From the NCBI GenBank assembly GCA_050031985.1, contig JBNAIG010000042.1:1-64000 (forward strand): a stretch of DNA of 64,000 nt. The letters run 5' to 3'. Below the pieces are notes generated by a model that had not been told where the DNA came from, made no database searches, and was given only the letters and a program-made list of their open reading frames with translations. Source of the stretch: SZUA-368 sp028533045 (GTDB lineage: Bacteria; Spirochaetota; Spirochaetia; DSM-2461). Position 1 is the first letter of the stretch. Each line of letters starts with the position of its first letter. Made by a program: the position numbers and the translations under genes. This document shows, piece by piece, positions 25,420 through 33,953 of the stretch.

Positions 25420-25968
25420 TTATTCTTGTTCTTTCCAGTAGCGGGGGATGAAAATACGGGCCAGAATAAGGGCTACGGTGCCCTTGATTACGGCTCCCAG
25501 GATAAAAGGGGTTAAACCGGCGGCCAGAGCTTCTCCCCAGGTCATGGCCAGTTTAAACTTTAGCCAGGGAACGCCGGGGAGGAAAAAGAGAACCGTTCCT
25601 GTTACTGTTGCTAAGATCAGTTTAACAAGAGAAACTTTACCGTGACTTTTGGCGGGTTGTACGATAATACCGGTGACCAGGGCCGAAAGGAAGTAGCCCA
25701 GGAGGTAACCGCCGGTAGGTCCTATGAGTACTGCGGCGCCCCCTTTTCCTCCGGAAAAAACAGGAAGGCCTACCGCTCCCAAGAGAAGATAAACTATTAC
25801 GGCAGAAGCTCCGGCGCGGGGCCCCAGAAGCATTCCGGCCAGCAAAATGAACAGGGTAGCCAGAACGACAGGCACCGGGCCGATAGGCAGGGCCATATAG
25901 GAGCCGGCAATGATGAGCGCCGTAAAAAGCGCCGTTAGTACAATTGATTGAATCTCTTTCTTTTCCAT
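25420..25968 (-). CDS. bioY: BioY biotin-binding S component
   Basis: A 182-residue membrane protein with six hydrophobic helices, the substrate-binding subunit of a biotin ECF transporter. BioY features include LPIGPVPVVLATLFILLAG (about 27-45), LLGAVGLPVFSGGKGG (about 61-76) and GPTGGYLLGY (about 83-92). It lies 22 bp after birA and directly before bioM, so biotin sensing and uptake are in one operon. No biotin synthesis genes are in the window, which would fit dependence on external biotin. Confidence 0.95.
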   Translation of the reverse strand: MEKKEIQSIVLTALFTALIIAGSYMALPIGPVPVVLATLFILLAGMLLGPRAGASAVIVYLLLGAVGLPVFSGGKGGAAVLIGPTGGYLLGYFLSALVTGIIVQPAKSHGKVSLVKLILATVTGTVLFFLPGVPWLKFKLAMTWGEALAAGLTPFILGAVIKGTVALILARIFIPRYWKEQE

Positions 25969-25990
25969 ATTATTCCTTTTTATTAAGTAT

Positions 25991-26944
25991 CTATTTTCCT
26001 TGGGATAGAAGTTGAGTTTTTATACATTCTCCGGGGAAGATGGCCCGGCCCGTATCCAGAATCAGACGCCCCAGGTTGTCTACTTCCCGGGGGCAACCGC
26101 TAATACGCTCCCCTTCGCTAAGCTCAAAGCCGTACTGCCCTCGGGAAAGAAAGAGTTTGTTATAGAGGTTTGTCAGTTCCCGTCCCCCCATGGCTCGGTA
26201 GGTTTCCATCTTTTGGAGGTAGCCTTTCATAAGGTCCGAGCGGGAGAGGTTATGGCCGGTAAGGCTGCTGAGGGAGGAGGCTTCTTTCGTGGGAGGATTG
26301 TTGTTTACATTTATACCTATTCCCAGGTTAAAGCGGGTAATCCGTTCTCCCTCTCCGCTAAAGGCGGGTAGAAGGCCTATGACTTTTTTATCGTTAACCA
26401 GAATGTCGTTGGGCCATTTGATGCGGCCCGGAAGTTTGTAGTTGTCCCGGAGGATTTCGGTCAGGCCGATGAGGGCCGCCATAGAGCTGCGATAACTCCG
26501 GGGGGTGGGCAGGTTCTCCTCAAAACTGTGGGTGAAGAAGAGTCCTCCCCGGGGGGAGAGCCACTCACGGCTGTGCCGTCCTCTTCCGGCGCTTTGTTCT
26601 TCGGCGGTTACCACAAAGTCTTCTGGGGGAGAGTTTTTGTCCCGGTGACGGTGAAGGAGGGTTTGGGCGTAGTCCATGGTGGAGTCGGTCTCATCCAGGC
26701 AGTAGAAACGCTCTTTACCCCTAAAAAGGTGGGCCCCGAGGGAATCGGCCGGCTCTCCGGTTAACCGGTAGCCCTGGCGGGAGGATTCTATTTCGTAACC
26801 CAATTCGCTAAGTTTGCCTATCTGCTTCCAAACGGCCACACGGGATATTTCCATTTGGCCGCTGAGCCATTCCCCGGAAAGGGGGGAGTCGGCACTTTGG
26901 AGGAGGTTGAGAAGTATGCTTCGCGAGTCCTTTTTGTTAACCAT
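25991..26944 (-). CDS. birA: Bifunctional biotin--protein ligase and repressor
   Basis: BirA joins biotin to carrier proteins via biotinyl-AMP and represses biotin genes. From the ATG at 26944 it has 317 residues: a winged helix (about 5-60, SGEWLSGQMEISRVAVWKQI), a ligase domain with the biotinyl-AMP loop AEEQSAGRGRHSREW and IKWPNDILVNDKKVIG, and a short C-terminal beta-barrel. The open frame extends to 26998, but that ATG lies inside the promoter. The operator overlaps the start codon, so autoregulation is likely. Operon order is birA-bioY-bioM-bioN-ogt. Confidence 0.93.
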   Translation of the reverse strand: MVNKKDSRSILLNLLQSADSPLSGEWLSGQMEISRVAVWKQIGKLSELGYEIESSRQGYRLTGEPADSLGAHLFRGKERFYCLDETDSTMDYAQTLLHRHRDKNSPPEDFVVTAEEQSAGRGRHSREWLSPRGGLFFTHSFEENLPTPRSYRSSMAALIGLTEILRDNYKLPGRIKWPNDILVNDKKVIGLLPAFSGEGERITRFNLGIGINVNNNPPTKEASSLSSLTGHNLSRSDLMKGYLQKMETYRAMGGRELTNLYNKLFLSRGQYGFELSEGERISGCPREVDNLGRLILDTGRAIFPGECIKTQLLSQGK

Positions 26945-26966
26945 AGTAAATGAGAGGTTAACGAAA
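26936..26966 (-). promoter_or_regulatory. BirA operator (biotin box)
   Basis: Read on the plus strand: TTGTTAACC, 13 bases, GGTTAACGA, almost a perfect inverted repeat. This fits the BirA operators of Firmicutes such as that of the B. subtilis biotin operon. It covers the predicted -10 box and the birA start codon, so bound BirA would block transcription of birA-bioY-bioM-bioN. Confidence 0.8.
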
Positions 26967-26983
26967 AGGGGCAATTTAGTCAA
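26955..26983 (-). promoter_or_regulatory. Promoter of the birA-bioY operon
   Basis: TTGACT (26978-26983), 17-bp spacer, TAACCT (26955-26960). The weak -10 box lies inside the BirA operator. Ten bases separate it from the ATG at 26944. Confidence 0.5.
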
Positions 26984-27013
26984 GTTCTCCTTTCCCATTT
27001 ACAAAAAGTAGGG

Positions 27014-27019
27014 TAAAAT
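27014..27019 (+). promoter_or_regulatory. -10 box of the carboxypeptidase gene
   Basis: TAAAAT (5 of 6) ends six bases before the ATG at 27026. The -35 region is weak. Confidence 0.4.
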
Positions 27020-27025
27020 AGGGGC

Positions 27026-28528
27026 ATGCACAGTCACAATCCGAATCTGAATGCTCTGATTGAAACGCAAAAAGAGATTAAACTCCTCGGTTCCATTGCT
27101 TCCGTTTTAGGCTGGGACCAGGAAACCTATATGCCCGAAGAGGCTTTGCTTTGGCGCTCGGAACAGCTGGCCTGGTTATCGGGGCAGATGCATCGCCGTG
27201 AGACGGCTCCGGAAATCAAAGACCTTTTGGATAAGCTGGAAGATTATTCTCCTGCCGACGATAGGGAAAAGGCTCTTCTCAAAGTGGCTCGACGTGAGTT
27301 TCGCCGGGCCGAAGTTTTTCCCGAAGACTATGTGATTGAAAAGGCCCGTCACCACAGTTTGGCTCAAAACGGTTGGATTCAGGCCCGGGAAAAGGAAGAT
27401 TTTGAAGCTTTCCGACCCTTTTTAGAAAAAAACATGGAGTTTGCCCGGCGCGATGCGGAGTACCTGGGGTACGAAGAGCACCCCTATGATGCGCTACTGG
27501 ATCTCTACGAGCCCGATATGAAAGCCTCACAGATAAAAGAGCTTTTTGATCCCCTGGGAGAATATCTGGCCGGATTGGTTAAACGGATTGGGGAAAAGCC
27601 TCCTGTAAGGGATGACTTTCTCTCCCGCAGCTGTCCCGTGGATAAGCAGGAAGAGTTGGGTAAGGAAGTCCTTAAGGCTATTGGTTACGACTTTGGAAAG
27701 GGACGGCTCGATGCCACGGCCCATCCTTTTACCAGTGAATTGGGCCCCGCCGACATCCGGGTTACCACCCGTTACGATGAATTTGATTTTTGTTCCAATT
27801 TATTTAGTGTTATCCATGAAGGGGGACACGCCCTTTATGAGATGGGAATCGATTCGACCCTCTCGGAAACCCTGTTGGGAACGGGGACGTCTTTGGGGAT
27901 TCATGAATCCCAGTCCCGCTTTTGGGAGAACCTTCTGGGAAGGAGCCGCGCTTTTTGTGAAGGTTTTCTGCCCCTTTATCAAAACTACTTTCCCCAGGCC
28001 TTCGGCGATATAGACGGAGAAAGCTTCTACCGCGGGATAAATCGGGTTAAACCGAGTTTTATTCGAGTTGAGGCGGATGAAGTGACCTATAGCCTTCATG
28101 TGATTCTTCGTTTTAACCTTGAATTGGCCCTGCTGGAGGGAAGTCTTGCGGTGAAGGATTTGCCCGAAGCCTGGAATGAGGAGTCCCGGAAACTTTTGGG
28201 TATCCTTCCCGAGTCCGTTTCCCAGGGGGTGCTTCAGGACGTTCACTGGTCCCACGGTCTTATAGGCTATTTTTCCACTTACGCTTTGGGGAATCTTTAC
28301 GGGGCCCAGTTTATGGCCCGCATGAAAAAAGATATTCCCCAATTGGATGATCTACTCAGGCAAAGAAATTGTGAGCCCCCTCTTAAATGGCTCAGGGAGA
28401 AGATTCACCGGCACGGTTCGGTCTACTCTTCCGCCGAATTGTGTCGGAAAATTTGTGGGGAAGACCTGGATTATCGCTATTTTATTGACTATTTAGAAAA
28501 GAAATATTTGGAAATATACGGAGTTTAA
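27026..28528 (+). CDS. M32-family carboxypeptidase (Taq type)
   Basis: A 500-residue cytoplasmic metallocarboxypeptidase of family M32, which removes C-terminal residues from peptides. The zinc motif is VIHEGGHALYE (HEXXH with Glu264 region, about 262-272), with the conserved GIHESQSRFWEN (about 290-301) supplying the third ligand Glu. Other family blocks are LGWDQETYMP near 28-37 and TYSLHVILRF near 354-363. Length matches the family. It precedes an AraC-type regulator by 2 bp and is divergent from birA. A -10 box lies six bases before the ATG and there is no ribosome site. Confidence 0.95.
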   Translation: MHSHNPNLNALIETQKEIKLLGSIASVLGWDQETYMPEEALLWRSEQLAWLSGQMHRRETAPEIKDLLDKLEDYSPADDREKALLKVARREFRRAEVFPEDYVIEKARHHSLAQNGWIQAREKEDFEAFRPFLEKNMEFARRDAEYLGYEEHPYDALLDLYEPDMKASQIKELFDPLGEYLAGLVKRIGEKPPVRDDFLSRSCPVDKQEELGKEVLKAIGYDFGKGRLDATAHPFTSELGPADIRVTTRYDEFDFCSNLFSVIHEGGHALYEMGIDSTLSETLLGTGTSLGIHESQSRFWENLLGRSRAFCEGFLPLYQNYFPQAFGDIDGESFYRGINRVKPSFIRVEADEVTYSLHVILRFNLELALLEGSLAVKDLPEAWNEESRKLLGILPESVSQGVLQDVHWSHGLIGYFSTYALGNLYGAQFMARMKKDIPQLDDLLRQRNCEPPLKWLREKIHRHGSVYSSAELCRKICGEDLDYRYFIDYLEKKYLEIYGV

Positions 28529-28530
28529 CC

Positions 28531-29409
28531 ATGTCCGATCGATTGATTATGGAGACTTTGCCCGTTGACCGGGCTGTGGAAAATTACATTAAAACCATTG
28601 TCCTAAGGACAAGTAAGCTTAAGCAGCAGACCGAATTTCGCGTGCTCGTTCCGGGGAATATGGCCATGCTTTTTTTCTATTTTGGCAAAGGGGTTTACGA
28701 GATTCGGGAAGATCGATGGGTCCGTCCCGAGGAGCCGGTCTCCTTTGTGGGGCTCCAGACAGAACCACGCTATTTTGCCGACCTGGAAGAGTACGAAGCG
28801 GTCATTATTTATCTGACCCCCTTTGGGGTCACCTCTCTTTTTGGCAAGGATGCGGCAAATCTTGTAAATAAGTCCTACCAGCAGGTTCCTTCTCTTGTGG
28901 AATATATGTCCTGGTTGGAAGACGACGATTTTTTGGCCCTTCCTCTGGAGGAACGGGCGGCCCGAATAGGAAAAGGGGTGGGGGATTTCTTTTTGAATAA
29001 GAGCCAGCCCGCACCGGAAACCCTGGTAAAAATACATCATTATGTGGAAGACTCTCACGGTACGGTACAGGTAAAGGACTTGGCGGAAAAACTGGATTTA
29101 ACCCGTCAGAATCTCTTTTATCTGGCCAAGAAGCACATGGGGGTTAACCTGAATGTTTACAGTCGGATAGAACGTCTTCGCTATGCTATTTCCCTTCTGC
29201 AGGACGGATACAAATGGAGCGAAATTGTGACGGAAGCGGGCTATTATGACTATTCTCACCTAACCAAGGATCTCAAACTTTTTACTCACATGCCTGTGGC
29301 AAAATATAAGGAACTCATGAAGCATGACAATTCGGATTTAACTGAATTTATGAGGAATCAGGTGGGGTGCTTTTACTACTACTTGCCTCCCTCCGGATTA
29401 TTCAGCTAG
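28531..29409 (+). CDS. AraC-family transcriptional regulator
   Basis: A 292-residue regulator with an N-terminal sensor half of about 160 residues (a cupin-like region, VSFVGLQTEPRYF near 75-87) and a C-terminal AraC DNA-binding domain (about 165-272): first helix-turn-helix VKDLAEKLDLTRQNLFYLAKKHMG, second SEIVTEAGYYDYSHLTKDLKLF. It is co-transcribed with the M32 carboxypeptidase, with a GGAG ribosome site formed by the end of that gene. The inducer and targets are not evident. It ends 14 bp from the convergent HPr-domain gene. Confidence 0.9.
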   Translation: MSDRLIMETLPVDRAVENYIKTIVLRTSKLKQQTEFRVLVPGNMAMLFFYFGKGVYEIREDRWVRPEEPVSFVGLQTEPRYFADLEEYEAVIIYLTPFGVTSLFGKDAANLVNKSYQQVPSLVEYMSWLEDDDFLALPLEERAARIGKGVGDFFLNKSQPAPETLVKIHHYVEDSHGTVQVKDLAEKLDLTRQNLFYLAKKHMGVNLNVYSRIERLRYAISLLQDGYKWSEIVTEAGYYDYSHLTKDLKLFTHMPVAKYKELMKHDNSDLTEFMRNQVGCFYYYLPPSGLFS

Positions 29410-29423
29410 AAGGCGGGTAAGCT

Positions 29424-30959
29424 TTAGCGTTTGAGGTAGGAAAGTTCCTTGGGGAGGACAATGTTATTACCAAACTTGTCCTCTCCGTAACCGTTTTCCG
29501 CGAGAATCTGAATATCGTGAAGGACTCTCTTGTCCCCGGAAAACTCAACCTGCGTGTCGCTGATAATATCTATTTTCCCCAGCGCCAGATAGAGGGCGAT
29601 GCCCCGTTTGGCAAAGTCGGCTATGGTTTCGCTGTCAAAGGGAGTCAGATTATCAAAGGAGAAGTCGTTTTCATATATGATGATTTTTTGCTTTTCCAGT
29701 AGGTCTAAAAAGATGATTCTCAAGATTTTTTTCATAAGTTTGGCGTCGTAGAGGGCGTCGGCGTCCTCTTTGATCATCTTATGCTCCAGAATTTCCTTGG
29801 CTATGGCACATCTCTTTGAGAGGTTGATCTCTTCATTAGCCCGGAATAGTTCCAGGGGCATGGACGCATTATAAACGTTATTCCCCAGTTTCATTTCCAC
29901 TTCGCTGCCGTAATGAATGACAATTTTCGCAATAAGAGTGGAAGGGCGTACATGAAAACCCCGGTAGTTGGGGATGGGGACTTTTATCTGATCCTGTTCG
30001 GAATAGGTTTTTAGTATATCTTTGCAAAGATTCTGGGCGGCGGCAATATACTGCTGGGCATAGAACATGCAAAAATCCACCATAATCGTAAAGAGCTGAT
30101 TAAAATGCTGCTGCATCTCTTCCGACTTGTTGTTTATGATTTGCATCTCGTGTCTCTGGAAGTAGTGAAGAAGCAGGGTGGATGTTTCCAGGAGGTGATA
30201 AACTATGGAAATCTGTCCTCGCAGGGCGGGAAGATTCTCATCGGTTCTGGTTATGGTGGAATGGTATAGGATGGTATCGTATTTGGATTGCAGATTATGA
30301 AAGCTGTTGGATATGAGGCGAAGGGTTTCTTCGTTCACAATATCGGGGATGATGGAGGAGTAGTCGTCGGTTTTTTTCTGGCAGGCTTCTTTGATGAACC
30401 GGCTCTCTTCGGCCAGATTTAGAAAGCTTGAAGCCAGATAAACCGCCGTTTCCGCACCCGCTTCAAGGGGCGTCCACTCCAGGGTATCTTCCAGTTTGAC
30501 ATCGGCAATACTTTCGGAAAAAGGATAACTGTCCAATGCCCTTAGATCGTCGGTCATTCCTACTTTGTGTAAAAAAGAAGAAAAACTTTCCAGCCGTAAC
30601 ATAAAGGATTTAAAAAGACAGTCAATACTCTCTTCCAGGGCGGCAAAAAAATCATTTTCTATGGGAACGAGACGATAGGCGGGGGCGGAATATCGCAGGT
30701 GTAGGAAATTATAGGCTACACGGGAATAGGAGCGAATGACCCCAATCGATTTACGGAGAGGATACCAGTAGGCATTCTGTTTTATCCCGTAGGCATCGAT
30801 GATTTCTTCGCACTTTTCCGCTTCCATGAGGAGCCGTCCGAGCATAGGCCGGTTCAGTTCCTTAACGGTAATGCCGGAGATCCCTATGGTAAGGGAGACA
30901 AGATCACGTAAGTCTTTCTTGATGATATCTTTAAACTCGTCGTTACTGATAATCCGCAT
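29424..30959 (-). CDS. Large protein with an embedded HPr-like domain
   Basis: A 511-residue protein from the ATG at 30959, which has an AGGAG site 12 bases upstream; an open frame upstream would add about 30 residues, partly hydrophobic. The first 325 residues are mostly helical and unfamiliar. Residues about 325-400 resemble HPr: NYRGFHVRPSTLIAKI has the His-X-Arg-Pro phosphorylation motif with His336, and NASMPLELF matches the NAKSI region, but the regulatory Ser is Met. A C-terminal region of about 90 residues follows. It is probably phosphorylated by PTS enzymes or senses them. It is divergent from a phosphofructokinase gene. Confidence 0.72.
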   Translation of the reverse strand: MRIISNDEFKDIIKKDLRDLVSLTIGISGITVKELNRPMLGRLLMEAEKCEEIIDAYGIKQNAYWYPLRKSIGVIRSYSRVAYNFLHLRYSAPAYRLVPIENDFFAALEESIDCLFKSFMLRLESFSSFLHKVGMTDDLRALDSYPFSESIADVKLEDTLEWTPLEAGAETAVYLASSFLNLAEESRFIKEACQKKTDDYSSIIPDIVNEETLRLISNSFHNLQSKYDTILYHSTITRTDENLPALRGQISIVYHLLETSTLLLHYFQRHEMQIINNKSEEMQQHFNQLFTIMVDFCMFYAQQYIAAAQNLCKDILKTYSEQDQIKVPIPNYRGFHVRPSTLIAKIVIHYGSEVEMKLGNNVYNASMPLELFRANEEINLSKRCAIAKEILEHKMIKEDADALYDAKLMKKILRIIFLDLLEKQKIIIYENDFSFDNLTPFDSETIADFAKRGIALYLALGKIDIISDTQVEFSGDKRVLHDIQILAENGYGEDKFGNNIVLPKELSYLKR

Positions 30960-31116
30960 GGGATTTTCCGGCTCCTGTTTGTGACTTATTATGGTGATAT
31001 ACCACGCCACTATAAGAAAAAATATATTCTTAAGTTCCATAAGTTGCAAGGGGTCTGGAAAAAAAAGATGCCTTTTAAAAAATGTTGTCCTTTTTTTGTT
31101 GTCCCCCTTCTAAGAT

Positions 31117-31122
31117 TATACT
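31117..31122 (+). promoter_or_regulatory. -10 box of the phosphofructokinase gene
   Basis: TATACT (5 of 6) ends 12 bases before the ATG at 31135, giving a leader of about six bases. T-rich sequence upstream may serve as the -35 region. Confidence 0.45.
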
Positions 31123-31134
31123 AAACTAAAAGTC

Positions 31135-32232
31135 ATGGCAGACATAAGAAGAATCGGGATTTTAACTTCCGGGGGAGACTGCCCCGGCTTGAATGCGGCT
31201 ATCCGAGGAGTGGCAAAACCTCTGCAGGAGAAGGGTGTACAGATTATTGGAATTCAGGATGGATTCCGCGGTCTTGTAGAAAACAGGACTATGGAATTGG
31301 GCGCCCGGGAAACATCGGGACTCCTTGTTGAGGGGGGGACCATTTTGGGAACCAGCCGTTACAAGCCGCAAAAATATCCCAACAGCCAGGGGGGAGGGAA
31401 ATCGGACCGGACCCGTGATGCGGTGGCTAACTACGAACGTCTTCACCTGGATGCTCTTGTCTGTATTGGCGGTGGGGGAACCCACAAGAATGCCTATCAT
31501 TTATACCAGAACGGAATCCCCAATATTGTCACCCTGCCCAAAACCATTGATAACGATGTGTTTGGGACCGATGTGACCTTTGGATACGATACGGGAATGT
31601 CCATTGCCTGCGAAGCGATCGACCGTCTTCATACTACTGCGTCCAGCCATCACCGCTGCATGTTGGTTGATGTGATGGGGCACAATACGGGATGGCTTGC
31701 CATGGGAGCGGGGATCGCCGGTGGGGCCGATGTTATTCTTATTCCCGAATTCCCCTTTTCCATAGACAAAGTCGTGGAAGCTCTGATTGAACGGGAACGA
31801 AAAAACAAGCGTTTTAGTATTGTTGTTGTTGCCGAAGGGGCCCATTCCATGGAAGAAGCGGCACTGCGCAAGGATATGGAGCGGAAGGAACTAAAAGCCC
31901 GGGATGCCGCTTACAGCGATGGCCTGAGTCATGACCTGGCCCGTATTATTGAAGAGCGGGTGGGAATCGAAACCCGCATTACCACTTTGGGGCACCTTCA
32001 AAGAGGAGGAACTCCCACCGCCCGGGACAGAGTGCTGGCAAGCCGTCTTGGTACGGTAGCGGCCGACTTGATTATGGAAGGACACTTTGGTGTTATGGCC
32101 GCTGTCCGATGTAACGAATTCGTTGCCGTTCCCCTGGAGGAGATGGTGGGCAAAAAGAAATACATTAGTGAAGACAACGGCCTGGTCGAAACGGCCAACC
32201 GTCTGGGCGTATCCCTGGGACGGGCCTTCTAA
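31135..32232 (+). CDS. pfkA: 6-phosphofructokinase
   Basis: A 365-residue phosphofructokinase that adds a phosphate to fructose 6-phosphate in glycolysis. It has GILTSGGDCPGLNAAIRG (8-25), CIGGGGTHKNA (about 108-118) and PKTIDND (about 134-140). The position that decides the phosphate donor is Gly rather than Asp, as in ATP-dependent enzymes, while the Lys of PKTIDND occurs in PPi enzymes and in some ATP enzymes. The Asp normally found in GGDG is replaced by Gly, which is unusual. ATP use is the likelier guess. It is divergent from the HPr-domain gene. A PPi-type enzyme is at 58999-60696. Confidence 0.9.
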   Translation: MADIRRIGILTSGGDCPGLNAAIRGVAKPLQEKGVQIIGIQDGFRGLVENRTMELGARETSGLLVEGGTILGTSRYKPQKYPNSQGGGKSDRTRDAVANYERLHLDALVCIGGGGTHKNAYHLYQNGIPNIVTLPKTIDNDVFGTDVTFGYDTGMSIACEAIDRLHTTASSHHRCMLVDVMGHNTGWLAMGAGIAGGADVILIPEFPFSIDKVVEALIERERKNKRFSIVVVAEGAHSMEEAALRKDMERKELKARDAAYSDGLSHDLARIIEERVGIETRITTLGHLQRGGTPTARDRVLASRLGTVAADLIMEGHFGVMAAVRCNEFVAVPLEEMVGKKKYISEDNGLVETANRLGVSLGRAF

Positions 32233-32238
32233 GGCTTC

Positions 32239-32709
32239 CTACCAATCCCGGCGAAGGGCGGCCATTTCCAGTACGGTAATGGCCGCTTCCCAACCCTTGT
32301 TGCCTCCCTTGCTGCCCGCCCGTTCCAGGGCCTGTTCCAGCGTATCGCAGGTAAGAACACCAAAGCCTACGGGTATTCCCTTGTCCAAAGACACGGAGGC
32401 CACACCCTTGGAAACTTCTGACGAGACGTATTCGAAGTGAGGCGTTCCCCCCCGAATAACCGCTCCCAGGCAAATAACACCGTGGGGATTCTCTTCCGCC
32501 GCCCAGGCTGCGGCCAGGGGAATTTCAAAGGCCCCCGGGACACGGACGATTTTTACATTCTCCGGTGAAACGCCGTGGCGCACCAGGCAGTCCATGGCAC
32601 CCGATTCCAGACGGGAGGTGATGATATCGTTAAAGCGGCTTACCACCATGGTGAATTTAAGTCCCTCTCCCCGGAAGTTTCCTTCCCTTACTAATTCATT
32701 ATTCTGCAT
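32239..32709 (-). CDS. ribH: 6,7-dimethyl-8-ribityllumazine synthase
   Basis: The 156-residue lumazine synthase, which joins the ribityl-pyrimidine and dihydroxybutanone phosphate in the last-but-one step of riboflavin synthesis. Family blocks are VVSRFNDIITSRL (22-34), VRVPGAFEIPLAA (about 56-68), ICLGAVIRGGTPHFEYV (about 79-95) and the C-terminal ERAGSKGGNKGWEAA. The His89-type active-site residue lies in TPHFEY. It is the last gene of the rib operon and has its own AAGGAG ribosome site; a short gap of 11 bp separates it from ribBA. Confidence 0.96.
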   Translation of the reverse strand: MQNNELVREGNFRGEGLKFTMVVSRFNDIITSRLESGAMDCLVRHGVSPENVKIVRVPGAFEIPLAAAWAAEENPHGVICLGAVIRGGTPHFEYVSSEVSKGVASVSLDKGIPVGFGVLTCDTLEQALERAGSKGGNKGWEAAITVLEMAALRRDW

Positions 32710-32720
32710 TGTTTTACTCC

Positions 32721-33953
32721 TTAAGCGGACCAGTGGCCCATTCTGTTCTGTTTTGTTTCTATGTAATGGCGGTTATTTACACCGGCTTCAATAATAAGAG
32801 GAACCCGAACCACTTCCAGGCCCTCCTTTTCCAGCTGCTTAACCTTATCCGGATTGTTTGTGAGTAATCGAATCTTTTTGAGCCCTTTTCCCTTTAGATA
32901 GGAGGCTGCCGTCCGGTAGCTCCTGTTGTCATCGGCAAAACCCAGGGCCCGGTTGGCATCCACCGTATCGAGGCCCTCATCCTGTAAGCGGTAAGCGGCG
33001 GCCTTGGCTTTTAGACCGATTCCCCGTCCTTCCTGTCTCAAATAGATGAGGTAGCCCTCCTTTTCCTTTTCTATGAGCCGCTGTGACTCCCGGAGCTGTT
33101 CCCCACAGTCGCAGCGCTGGGAACCAAAGAGATCTCCCGTGAGACACTCCGAATGAATTCGCACAAGGGGGCCTTGGGGATGGGATTCATGATCGGGAGT
33201 GTCGGGCTGGCGAACCAGACACACCGTATCGCCCCCCGTGCTCGTTTCTCCTTCGGCCAGGCGGGGAAATTCCATGGTAAATTGCCCTTCATGGGTGGGA
33301 AGACGTACTCCTTCCGGAGAAGACTGACTGTCTACCCAGACCTTGAAGTCGGCAATTGTCAGGATGGGAATCCCCCATTCCCCGGCCAGTTCATTCAGTC
33401 TGTCCCAACGGGCCATGGTTCCGTCTGAATCCATTATTTCACAAATAACAGCGGCCCCTTCCAAACCGGCCCGGCGGCAGAGTTCCACCGTGGCTTCCGT
33501 ATGCCCCTGACGTAGGGCGAGGCCTCCTTCCGCTTCCCGGAGGGGAAACATATGGCCCGGTCGGGCAAAGTCTTCCGGGCGGCAGTCGGGGGAGGCGAGG
33601 CGCCTAAGAGTAGCCGACCGATCCGCTGCGGAAATCCCGGTAGTACAGCCCTCTATCAGGTCAATCGGGGTGCAGAAGTTGGTGCCGTGGAGCGCATCGG
33701 GCCCGGCGTTGGAATCAAGGAGACTGAGTCCCGCCCGGTCACAGAGTGCCTGTTCCATGGCGCAGCAGATGAGCCCCCGCCCGTGGGTAGCCATAAAATT
33801 GACCATGGCCGGATCGGCAAAACGGGCGGCCCCTACCAGGTCCCCTTCATTTTCCCTGTCTTCATCGTCGGTCATGATAATCATTCCGCCGGAGGCGATA
33901 ATTTCCAGAGCTTCCTCGCTTGTAATCTTTCTTTTTTTCACAGGTACCCCCAT
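32721..33953 (-). CDS. ribBA: Bifunctional DHBP synthase / GTP cyclohydrolase II
   Basis: A 410-residue fusion that supplies both precursors of riboflavin. The N-terminal RibB half (about 1-205) has DDEDRENEGDLV (about 25-36) and the acidic metal site; it makes dihydroxybutanone phosphate from ribulose 5-phosphate. The C-terminal RibA half (about 210-400) opens GTP and has the zinc-binding CLTGDLFGSQRCDCGEQL and YLRQEGRGIGL motifs. Both halves look complete. Its start overlaps the end of ribE by 16 bp. Confidence 0.96.
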   Translation of the reverse strand: MGVPVKKRKITSEEALEIIASGGMIIMTDDEDRENEGDLVGAARFADPAMVNFMATHGRGLICCAMEQALCDRAGLSLLDSNAGPDALHGTNFCTPIDLIEGCTTGISAADRSATLRRLASPDCRPEDFARPGHMFPLREAEGGLALRQGHTEATVELCRRAGLEGAAVICEIMDSDGTMARWDRLNELAGEWGIPILTIADFKVWVDSQSSPEGVRLPTHEGQFTMEFPRLAEGETSTGGDTVCLVRQPDTPDHESHPQGPLVRIHSECLTGDLFGSQRCDCGEQLRESQRLIEKEKEGYLIYLRQEGRGIGLKAKAAAYRLQDEGLDTVDANRALGFADDNRSYRTAASYLKGKGLKKIRLLTNNPDKVKQLEKEGLEVVRVPLIIEAGVNNRHYIETKQNRMGHWSA

